A DNA stretch of 10,126 nucleotides. It comes from a halophilic archaeon J07HX64. Lineage in GTDB: Archaea; Halobacteriota; Halobacteria; Halobacteriales; Haloarculaceae. The notes below the pieces were generated by a model that was not told where the DNA came from, searched no databases, and worked only from the letters and a program-made list of their open reading frames with translations. The position numbers and the translations under genes were made by a program. Below, one piece after another: positions 1-6,900 of this stretch. How positions within the stretch are numbered: the first letter of the stretch is position 1; the number at the start of each line of letters is the position of its first letter. The DNA lies in NCBI GenBank assembly GCA_000416085.1, contig KE356579.1:1698293-1708418 (forward strand), read 5' to 3'.

Positions 1-1
1 C

Positions 2-1414
2 GCCGTTATTCTTCACCAGGCACACTCGAGTTTCGACCACGACGTCTCGGTGCTCGACCTGGAGACCCGCGAGCGCCGCCAGCTCACCACCGACACCAGC
101 GGCGTGCGCTACGGGAGCCTCCAGTGGGGACCGACAGGCGAGTGGCTGTACCTGGTGACCGACGAGGGCTCGGACACGATGTATCTCGCCCGGATGCACG
201 CCGAGACAGGGACAGTCGAGACGGTCCGGACGGGCGGCGAGTGGAACCTCGGGAGTGTCGCGCTCGACGAGTCGGGTCTGTTGGTCTACTCGCGGAACGT
301 CGACGGCTACACCGACCTCACGCTCGCGGATCTCGCGGACGACGGCACGCTCACGGATCTGCCGACGCCGGACGTGCCCGGCAACCTCGCCGGCGGAATC
401 AGCTTCGGACCCGACGGTGACCAGTTCTCGCTGACCTCCACCGGACGGACGCTCAACACGAACGTCTCTGTCGTCGACGTGACTGCGCTGCGCGACGCGG
501 CCACAGACGGTGGTGAGAGCCGGGGGGGTGGCACTGGTACGACAGACCGACCGGGCGGTGGGGAGATGGGGGCGACAGTGGGTGACGGTGAGGCGGTCGT
601 CCGCTGGACGGACGCCGCGACAGCCGGTATCCCGCGGGAGACGTTCGTCGAGCCCGAACTGGTGCGGTACGAGACGTTCGACGACCGCGAGATTCCGGCG
701 TTTTTCTCGCTGCCGGCGGAGATTCCGGACGGCGGTGCGCCGGTGATTGTCGACATCCACGGTGGACCGGAGAGCCAGCGCCGGCCGTCCTTTAGCGGAC
801 TGCGCCAGTACTTCCTCTCGCGTGGGTACGCCGTGTTCGAACCGAACGTCCGAGGTTCGACCGGTTACGGTCGGGACTACACCCACCTCGACGATGTCGA
901 GAACCGGATGGATTCGGTGCGCGATATCGGGGCGGCGCTGGACTGGCTCGAGGCACACGACGCGGTCGACAGTGAACGCATCGTGGCGAAAGGGGGCTCC
1001 TACGGCGGATTCATGGTGCTCGCGTCGCTGACAGAGTTCCCCGAGCGGTGGGCCGCCGGTGTCGACAGTGTCGGTATCGCCAACTTCGTTACGTTCCTCG
1101 AGAACACGGGCTCCTGGCGGCAGGAACTGCGCGAGGCCGAGTACGGCTCCCTCGAGGAGGACCGCGAGTTCCTGGAGTCGATCAGTCCGATACACAAGGT
1201 CGACCGTATCGAGGCCCCACTGTTCGTGATTCACGGCGCAAACGACCCCCGGGTGCCGGTCGGCGAGGCCAGACAGGTCGCCGAGGAGGCCCGCGAGCAG
1301 GGTGTCCCGGTCGAGTTGCTCGTGTTCGAGGACGAGGGACACGGCATCGCGAAACTCGACAACCGGATCGAAGCCTACACAGACGTCGTCGCGTTCCTCG
1401 ACGAACACGTCTGA
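2..1414 (+). CDS. S9-family serine peptidase (acylaminoacyl/prolyl oligopeptidase type), 5' end outside window
   Basis: The frame is open from base 2 with no stop, so the true start lies to the left; the GTG at position 50 sits inside a propeller blade and is not a convincing start. About 470 residues are visible. The first ~190 look like the end of a beta-propeller, with repeats such as DLETRERRQLT and ISFGPDGDQF. The rest is an alpha/beta-hydrolase domain. HGGP (codons at 758-769) forms the oxyanion region and GGSYGGF holds the nucleophile Ser (998-1000). The likely triad partners are Asp in NDPRVP (1244-1246) and His in DEGHG (1340-1342). This family cleaves short peptides or acylated amino acids, with the propeller limiting access, usually in the cytosol. 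A Gly-rich stretch at 506-589 is odd. The stop is TGA at 1412-1414. Family assignment is firm; the exact substrate is unknown. Confidence 0.93.
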   Translation, partial: AVILHQAHSSFDHDVSVLDLETRERRQLTTDTSGVRYGSLQWGPTGEWLYLVTDEGSDTMYLARMHAETGTVETVRTGGEWNLGSVALDESGLLVYSRNVDGYTDLTLADLADDGTLTDLPTPDVPGNLAGGISFGPDGDQFSLTSTGRTLNTNVSVVDVTALRDAATDGGESRGGGTGTTDRPGGGEMGATVGDGEAVVRWTDAATAGIPRETFVEPELVRYETFDDREIPAFFSLPAEIPDGGAPVIVDIHGGPESQRRPSFSGLRQYFLSRGYAVFEPNVRGSTGYGRDYTHLDDVENRMDSVRDIGAALDWLEAHDAVDSERIVAKGGSYGGFMVLASLTEFPERWAAGVDSVGIANFVTFLENTGSWRQELREAEYGSLEEDREFLESISPIHKVDRIEAPLFVIHGANDPRVPVGEARQVAEEAREQGVPVELLVFEDEGHGIAKLDNRIEAYTDVVAFLDEHV

Positions 1415-1444
1415 CCGCCGGAGGGCCACGCCTCTGAGGGGTAT

Positions 1445-1457
1445 CGAAATCCTTTTT
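1445..1457 (+). promoter_or_regulatory. Possible BRE/TATA element for tRNA-Phe
   Basis: An A-rich then T-rich stretch, CGAAATCCTTTTT, is centred about 32 bases before the first base of the tRNA. That is close to where an archaeal TATA box lies relative to a transcript starting a few bases before the mature tRNA. It is the only AT-rich patch in the otherwise GC-rich 69-base gap after the peptidase. The match to a TATA consensus is weak. Confidence 0.4.
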
Positions 1458-1483
1458 CCGAACCTCCCTGTTGGAACAGATGG

Positions 1484-1557
1484 GCCGCCTTAGCTCAGCT
1501 TGGGAGAGCACGCGACTGAAGATCGCGCTGTCCCCCGTTCAAATCGGGGAGGCGGCA
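1484..1557 (+). tRNA. tRNA-Phe (anticodon GAA)
   Basis: The 74 bases fold into a full cloverleaf. The acceptor stem GCCGCCT (1484-1490) pairs with AGGCGGC (1550-1556), and the discriminator is A1557. The D-stem GCTC/GAGC is 1493-1496 with 1506-1509. The anticodon stem CGCGA/TCGCG is 1511-1515 with 1523-1527, around loop CTGAAGA with anticodon GAA at 1518-1520. The T-stem CCCCG/CGGGG is 1533-1537 with 1545-1549, around loop TTCAAAT. All four stems pair without mismatch. There is no intron and no encoded CCA, so the 3' end must be added after transcription, as usual in haloarchaea. The tRNA reads UUC and UUU codons. Confidence 0.97.
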
Positions 1558-1559
1558 CA

Positions 1560-1563
1560 TTTT
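1560..1563 (+). terminator. Short T-run after tRNA-Phe
   Basis: TTTT begins three bases after the tRNA discriminator. Archaeal RNA polymerase commonly stops at short U-tracts without a hairpin, so this is a plausible terminator. It is only four bases long. Confidence 0.35.
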
Positions 1564-1624
1564 GAGACGGTGAGCGTGGGCAGGACAACCCGCTCCTCGA
1601 CTGCCGCGCTCGCTTCCAGCACAT

Positions 1625-1634
1625 CTAAAAAAAG
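1625..1634 (+). promoter_or_regulatory. TATA-like element for the small membrane protein
   Basis: CTAAAAAAAG is the only A-rich block between the tRNA and the next gene. It lies about 20-28 bases before the ATG at 1653. That spacing would put the transcript start at or next to the start codon, giving a leaderless mRNA, the usual arrangement in haloarchaea. It also favours ATG 1653 over GTG 1647. Confidence 0.45.
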
Positions 1635-1652
1635 AGACCCCCAACAGTGTGT

Positions 1653-1832
1653 ATGGGTCTGAAAGCGTTCTTTCTCGAGAACCCTGTCAATCTGGGTGTC
1701 GCCATCCTGGGGCTGCTGTTCATCGGGGGCGGTGTGGTCGCGCTCTCCGAGGAGCAGGCTCTCGCCACGATGGCTCTGATGCTGATCGGGTTCGGACTGT
1801 TGAGTGTCCTGGAGTACAGGCGTATCCAATAA
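1653..1832 (+). CDS. Small two-helix membrane protein, function unknown
   Basis: This 59-residue protein has two hydrophobic segments, at about residues 13-31 (Gly- and Leu-rich, ending GGGVVAL) and 36-54 (LATMALMLIGFGLLSVLE). They are joined by a short acidic turn, SEEQ. The N-terminus has one Lys and the C-terminus ends YRRIQ, so by the positive-inside rule the C-terminal end is probably cytoplasmic. The start was taken as ATG 1653 because a TATA-like block sits at leaderless spacing before it; an in-frame GTG at 1647 would add two residues. The nearest genes are tRNA-Phe upstream and the exporter ATPase convergent downstream, and neither suggests a role. The clean hydrophobic pattern in a 65% GC context makes it a likely real gene. 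I do not recognise the family beyond short haloarchaeal membrane proteins. Confidence 0.72.
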   Translation: MGLKAFFLENPVNLGVAILGLLFIGGGVVALSEEQALATMALMLIGFGLLSVLEYRRIQ

Positions 1833-2015
1833 CCAGTCTGCGGAGGTCACCGCTCGTCTGGCCGTCTCGCGGATACTTACCAGGCGACTGATGTCCTCGG
1901 TCCGTCGATATATATCGTTTTCCTGCAGGCGGTGTGTCGTCACCTGGGGCGGACGAGCCCTGGTTCCTCGGGGTGGTACTACGTCTTCGACTCGCTCGCA
2001 CTCCCCGACGTATGC
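1833..2015. other. Convergent intergenic region with palindrome
   Basis: This 183-base gap lies between the small membrane protein and the 3' end of the exporter ATPase. I see no credible gene on either strand. It contains a perfect 12-base AT-rich palindrome, CGATATATATCG (1906-1917), followed by TTTT. A 9-base arm, TACTACGTC (1977-1985), pairs with GACGTAGTA (2043-2051) inside the end of the ATPase gene. Either could help terminate transcription, but this is not established. Confidence 0.5.
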
Positions 2016-2900
2016 TCATCCGTGCTCTGGTGTCTCGAGATGGACGTAGTAGTTGAACAGGTCGGTGTATGTCGGCTCCCTGACCTCGACGATCCCCCCT
2101 TGTCCGGTCGAGGTGACCGTCTCGGGGTCGGTGTCCTCGCGGAGGAACCCGCGGCGGCGGATCTCGCCCTCGAACAGTCGCCCTTCGCGGACCGCTCCGG
2201 TGATATCGGCCGGCCCCTCGGCCAGCACGACCATCGGAACTGTCTCCAGGAGTCCCTCCGGCGACCCGGTGGCGGAGATACCGTCCTCGGTGACGACCGC
2301 GATGTGGTCGGCGAGGTCGGCGTCCCCGGGGAGGTGACTCGACACGAGGATGGTGTCGCCGGTCGCTCGCCGTTCTGCGAGCATCGAGTGGACCTGCTCG
2401 ACGGTAGTCACATCGAGGGCGGCGGTCGGTTCGTCGAGCAGGTACAGCGGCACGTCGACGCTCAACGAGATTGCCAGTTCGAGTTTCCGTTTCATACCGC
2501 CGGAGTAATCGCCCACCTCCCGCCCCAGCGCCTCGGTGTCGAACGCCAGCCGCTCGAGGATACCGTCGGGTACCCCCCTCGAACGCGGGTGAAGATCCCG
2601 AAAAAAGGCGACGTTCTCCCGACCGGTCAGCTCGTCGACGAGCATCGCGTTCTGGAGCATGAAACTGAGCCGCCGGTCGGCCTCCTCCGGAGGAACGCCG
2701 AACACGCTGATCTCGCCCTCGTCGGGGTGGAGACCCCCGGCGATACACGACAACAGGATCGTCTTCCCGACACCGTTCGGCCCCATCAGGAGCGTTATCT
2801 CGCCGTTCGGCACCTCGAGATCGATACCGTCGAGAACGTCCCCGTCATCGAACCCCTTCCGGAGCTCCTGCACACGGACCGCGGCGCCACTCACGCTCAC
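2016..2900 (-). CDS. ABC transporter ATP-binding protein (exporter, ABC-2 partner)
   Basis: This 294-residue nucleotide-binding subunit would energise the permease encoded just upstream. Visible motifs, counted from the GTG at 2900, are Walker A GPNGVGKT (40-47), Q-loop Gln83 and signature YSGGM (132-136, a variant of LSGGQ). Walker B is YLLD with catalytic Glu (153-157), followed by the D-loop ALD (161-163) and the H-loop His189. About 65 residues after ~230 form a C-terminal extension (ending YVHLETPEHG) that may contact the permease or a regulator. The start was chosen as GTG 2900 because it overlaps the permease TGA as GTGA, a sign of translational coupling. A second GTG two codons later is possible. 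Longer readings upstream run through the permease in the wrong frame. The substrate cannot be told from sequence; drug, lipid or ion efflux are all possible. Confidence 0.94.
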   Translation of the reverse strand: MSVSGAAVRVQELRKGFDDGDVLDGIDLEVPNGEITLLMGPNGVGKTILLSCIAGGLHPDEGEISVFGVPPEEADRRLSFMLQNAMLVDELTGRENVAFFRDLHPRSRGVPDGILERLAFDTEALGREVGDYSGGMKRKLELAISLSVDVPLYLLDEPTAALDVTTVEQVHSMLAERRATGDTILVSSHLPGDADLADHIAVVTEDGISATGSPEGLLETVPMVVLAEGPADITGAVREGRLFEGEIRRRGFLREDTDPETVTSTGQGGIVEVREPTYTDLFNYYVHLETPEHG

Positions 2901-3799
2901 TCCCCCGCCTCGCCGCTGTACACCGCCCGGTCCATCAGAACCGAGGCGACCGCCCCGAGCGCCACCGCCCAGACCGCGAGCAGCGCGACGAACTCCGGCC
3001 CAACTGGGAGCGACGGCGGCGTGACACCGCCTGTCTGCGCGCCCGTCGGCGGCGTCTCCGTCAGGTGGAACGTCTGGAGCCGCGAGGCGAGCGAGTTCGG
3101 CGCGATGTTCACTATCTGGCGCGTCTCCTCGGGAAGTAACCCCGGACTCGTCCCGTTGTACCCGGTGAGAAAGAAACTCACGAGTAGGATGGCGTTCGTG
3201 ATGCCGACGACGATCTCGGAGTCCTCGACCAGCCACGTCACCAGCACCGCCAGGGAGACACCCACCAGAGAGAACAACAGGAAACTCCCGGTGACGACGA
3301 GAACCGACTCCGGCCCGTGCAGCGCGTACTCGGCCCCGTCGACGAACCCGACCAACAACACCAGCACGTACGAGACTGCCGCGACCGCGACACCGGCGAG
3401 ATACCGACCCGCAAAGTCCGCGCTCGGTGACACCGGTAACGACCTGAGCTTCCGGTACCGTTTCGCTGTCAGGTCCTCGCCGAGGCCCGACGCGAACGCA
3501 ACCAGCGTCACCGTGAGCACACCGAACAGCCCGAGCGACACCGCCGTTGCGCCCTTTATTTCCCCGATTGCTACCCCGGGACCGAGGTCCCCCGCGTCCG
3601 GCAGGAAGAGCAGACTCGTCATAAAGTACCAGAACGCCGGAAACCCGAACCCCCAGATTATCGTCGCCTTTGTCCGCAGTGTCGCCCGCAGGTTCCGCAA
3701 CGCAAACGCCTTTGTCTGTCTGAGCCAGCGACCGTCTCCCGGCAGACTACCGTCCGAGACCTCTGTCTCGGTCTGACCGAACTCTGAACCCGACGACAT
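2897..3799 (-). CDS. ABC-2 type transporter permease
   Basis: This 300-residue integral membrane subunit has about six predicted helices, near residues 46-66, 84-104, 133-153, 166-191, 195-214 and 268-289. They are preceded by a polar N-terminus of ~30 residues and an amphipathic stretch (FALRNLRATLRTKA). This is the layout of ABC-2 permeases, each of which spans the membrane six times and works as a dimer with two ATPases. A Lys/Arg-rich loop (AKRYRKLRSLPVSP, ~112-125) precedes helix 3, matching the conserved cytosolic loop of the family. The chosen start is ATG 3799; the frame stays open further upstream, but only through sequence antisense to the kinase. An AGGAG lies one base before the ATG, closer than an ideal ribosome site. 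The stop overlaps the ATPase start. Substrate unknown. Confidence 0.92.
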   Translation of the reverse strand: MSSGSEFGQTETEVSDGSLPGDGRWLRQTKAFALRNLRATLRTKATIIWGFGFPAFWYFMTSLLFLPDAGDLGPGVAIGEIKGATAVSLGLFGVLTVTLVAFASGLGEDLTAKRYRKLRSLPVSPSADFAGRYLAGVAVAAVSYVLVLLVGFVDGAEYALHGPESVLVVTGSFLLFSLVGVSLAVLVTWLVEDSEIVVGITNAILLVSFFLTGYNGTSPGLLPEETRQIVNIAPNSLASRLQTFHLTETPPTGAQTGGVTPPSLPVGPEFVALLAVWAVALGAVASVLMDRAVYSGEAGE

Positions 3800-3829
3800 T
3801 CTCCTATATACACCGTTTCTTTCCAGTGA

Positions 3830-3839
3830 CTTGTACTTT
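3830..3839 (-). promoter_or_regulatory. Possible TATA element for the exporter operon
   Basis: On the minus strand AAAGTACAAG is centred about 36 bases before the permease ATG at 3799. A start site 25-27 bases downstream would leave a leader of about 10 bases holding the AGGAG. The TATATA at 3805-3810 is too close to the ATG to be the TATA box of this gene. The match is weak, and read-through from the kinase gene is an alternative. Confidence 0.3.
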
Positions 3840-3875
3840 GCTCCTGAACACAGCTTGTGTCGTGTGCTGACACAG

Positions 3876-3907
3876 ACTGTACAGTAGGTCGTCGGTGTTC
3901 TGTACAG
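3876..3907. promoter_or_regulatory. Paired CTGTACAG palindromes, candidate operator
   Basis: CTGTACAG occurs at 3877-3884, inside the longer palindrome ACTGTACAGT (3876-3885), and again at 3900-3907. The two are 23 bases apart, roughly two helical turns. They lie 78-108 bases upstream of the permease ATG in a gap that has no other coding signal. Next to them, TGTGTC (3856-3861) and GACACA (3869-3874) form another inverted repeat. Regulator binding is inferred. The same octamer also appears inside the kinase gene at 4832-4839, so the sequence alone is not proof. Confidence 0.35.
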
Positions 3908-3942
3908 CCGGATCAGAGACAGTCGGGGCGGGTGGCAAGCAC

Positions 3943-6900
3943 TCACCCGGGTCGGTCCGACCCGCTCTGGTCGGGAATGGTAATACGGACGGTGGTCCCG
4001 TCTGTCGTGTCGAACGACAGCTCCCCGTTTATTCTGTCGACACTCCACCGGAGTTGCCACAGGCCGAGTCCACGCCCGTGCCGGAGGTTTGTCTCTGTTC
4101 CAACCTCGATCGGTACGAGGTCGTCCTCGGGGATACCGGGGCCGTCGTCGTCGACAATCAGGGTGTAGCCGTCCGGGGCCTCCTCGACGGCCACCTCGAT
4201 CGCCGACCCGGCGTGTTCGAGTGCGTTCTCCAGGGCACTCTCGACGGCAATCTGCACCGCCTGTCCGTTTGTCCGCAGGAACGGGTCCCCCGACACCTTC
4301 GTGTTCACACTCACATCTGCTCGCTCGGGACACAGGTTTCCGATCGCTTTCTCCAGCGTCTCTGCGAGGTCGACCGCCGTAGCCCGCTCGTTCATCGACA
4401 TTATCCGGTCGGTCCGACGGGCACGGGTTCCGATCTCGGCCAGTTCGTCGACCGCCGCGATGATGCGGTCGGCGTGGTCGTCGGCCCGCTGGTCCGCGAG
4501 CACCTCCGCCCGACTCCGGATCACGTCGATCTGGTTGCGCAGGTTGTGGCGTAGCACCCGGTTGAACACCTCCAGGCGTTGTTCGCGGCGTTTTCGTTTG
4601 GTGATATCCTCCACGATACCGACGAACCGCTGTGTCCCGCCCGACAGTTCGATAACGTATCCGGTCGCGTGCACCCACCGCACCTCGCCACCGGGCTGTC
4701 GGATCCGGTACTCGAACTCGTAGCTCTCCCGTGGGTTGCCATCCTCGATCTCCGCGAGCATCGTCTCGAACTCCGAGCGGAATCTCTCGCGATCACGCTC
4801 GTCAACCGCCTCGACAAACGCCGTCGCGTCGCTGTACAGTGCCTCGACCGGCTGTCCCCAGATGTCCTCGTACGCCGGGTTGACGTACAGCACGTCGGAG
4901 AAGTCCGGCTCCGCGAGGTAGATCACCTCGTCGATTCGCTCGGCGATCATGCGGAACCGCCGCTCGCTCTCCCGCACCGCCTGTGCGCGTTCGACCCTGT
5001 CGAGTGCAGTCCGTACGTGATCGGCCAGCGCCTTTGCAACGTCGAGTGCGGCGCTGTCGGCCTCGGTCTGCTCCTGTGTGCCGGCGGCGACGAGCCCGTG
5101 CTCTCCCAGGGGGAGCAACACACTCGTCTCGAGGGGGTCGTCTGTTCTGTGCCCGCCGGGGCTGTACTCGGCCAACTCACCCGAGCGAAACACCGTGTAC
5201 TCGTGGCGTTCCGGTGAGAGCTCCGAGACCAGCCCCGCCTCGTGGGCGGCGTCGGTTGCGGCGACCGGCTGGAGTCGGTCAGGGTCGGACTCGTGCACCC
5301 AGCAGACCGACATCGAGAGGTCGAGTGCGTCGCTCGCGGCCTCGACCGCGATTGTCGCCACCTCGTCCGGTGTCTGTGCGCTCTGGAGGCGCTCGGTCGC
5401 GTCCTGCAGGGCACGGATCGCCCGTTCGCGCTGTTTGCGCTCTGTGATATTCCGCTGGATGGAGACTGTGCGCTGTTCGCCACCGATAACTGCCCGGGTG
5501 ACCTTCACCTCGAGCCAGATGCGCTCGCCGGCTCTCGTCTCACCCTGCCACTCCACCGTCTCCGGGTCACCGGTTTCGGCGACCCGCTGGTGGATCTCCC
5601 GAGCCTGTGTCTCGGTGTACCCCTCCTCGGTGACGCTGAGACCCGGAACACCCTGCTCGCGCAGCGCGTCCAGGCTCTCGTATCCGAGCATCTCCAGATA
5701 CGCCTCGTTCGCGTCGAGCACCGCGAGCGTGTCGGGGTCCCAGACCACGATAGCGTCGTTGACACCGTCGAATATCTGCTCGAACTCCCGCTTGCGGCGC
5801 TTCCGCTCCGTGATGTCTCGCTGTATCGAGAGCACCCGCTCCTCGCCGCGTATCGTGGCCGGTGACAGTGTTACCTCCAACCAGATGCGGTCACCACCGG
5901 CGGTCTCGGCCCGCCATTCGACGGTCTCCGGCCCGCCCGTCTCGCTCACCTGCCTGATGAGTTTCCTGCCACGCTCCCCCGTGTACCGCTCGCTGTCCGC
6001 ACTCAGCCCCCCGATACCCATCTCACGGATCCGCTCGATATCGTCGTAGCCGACCATCTCACAGTACGGCTTGTTCACCTCGACAATCTCACCGGTTTCG
6101 GGGTCGAACACCGCGATCGCGTCGTTGACACCGTCGAATATCTGCTCGTACTCGCGCTCGCGGCGCTTTCGCTCTGTGACGTCCCGCACACTCGCGAGCA
6201 CCCGCTCGGTGCCACGGAGTTCGACCGTCGTGAGATGTATCTCACCGACGAACGTCTCGCCGGTTTTTTTCTCAGTTCTGAACTCGAACAGCTGCGGCCC
6301 TTCCTCACGGGCTCTCCTGATGCGTGTGATCGCATCCTCGAACGTGTACTCCGGGTCCGACGGGACGATAATCTCGATACTCTCCTCGAGCAACTCCGCC
6401 CGGTCGTAGCCGGTCAGCTCACAGTACCGGTCGTTTACCTCGAGTATCTCGCCGGTCTCGGGGTCGTGGATGACGAGTCCGTCGGAGACGCCCTCGAAGA
6501 TATCCTGATACGTGCGCTCGAGCTCCCGGCGCTCCGTGATATCACGCTGGATCGAGAGGACGCGCTGTTCGCCGCCGATCTCTGCGGGTGCGAGCGTCGC
6601 CTCCAACCAGAGCCGCTCGCCCTCCCGTGTCTCCCCCTGCCACTCGACGGTCCTGCTCTCGCCGGTCTCGGCGACCTCCCGGATGAGTCGCACACCCCGC
6701 TCACCGGTGTACCCCTCCTCGGTCACGCTCAACCCGTCGATACCCAGCTCTCGCAGTCGCTCGAACTCGTCGTAGCCGAACATCTGGTGATAGCTGTTGT
6801 TCACCTCCAGCATCTCACCGGTTTCGGGGTCGAACACCGCGATCGCGTCGTTGACACCGTCGAATATCTGTTCGTACTCGCGCTCGCGGCGTTTCTGTTC

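Noticed and set aside
1484..1557. tRNA as an integration site for a mobile element
   Set aside because: I found no second copy of the tRNA 3' end in the window and no integrase gene.
1539..1943. Minus-strand 134-codon frame overlapping tRNA-Phe
   Set aside because: It runs through the tRNA and the membrane protein gene and has no domain features.
1932..3776. 614-codon plus-strand open frame opposite the exporter genes
   Set aside because: It is antisense to two genes with clear motifs; long shadow frames are expected in GC-rich haloarchaeal DNA, and its translation has no recognisable domain.
3800..4678. Extended N-terminus of the permease reaching back into the kinase gene
   Set aside because: The extension is Arg- and Gly-rich sequence in a different frame of the kinase gene; the ATG at 3799 begins a normal-length ABC-2 permease.
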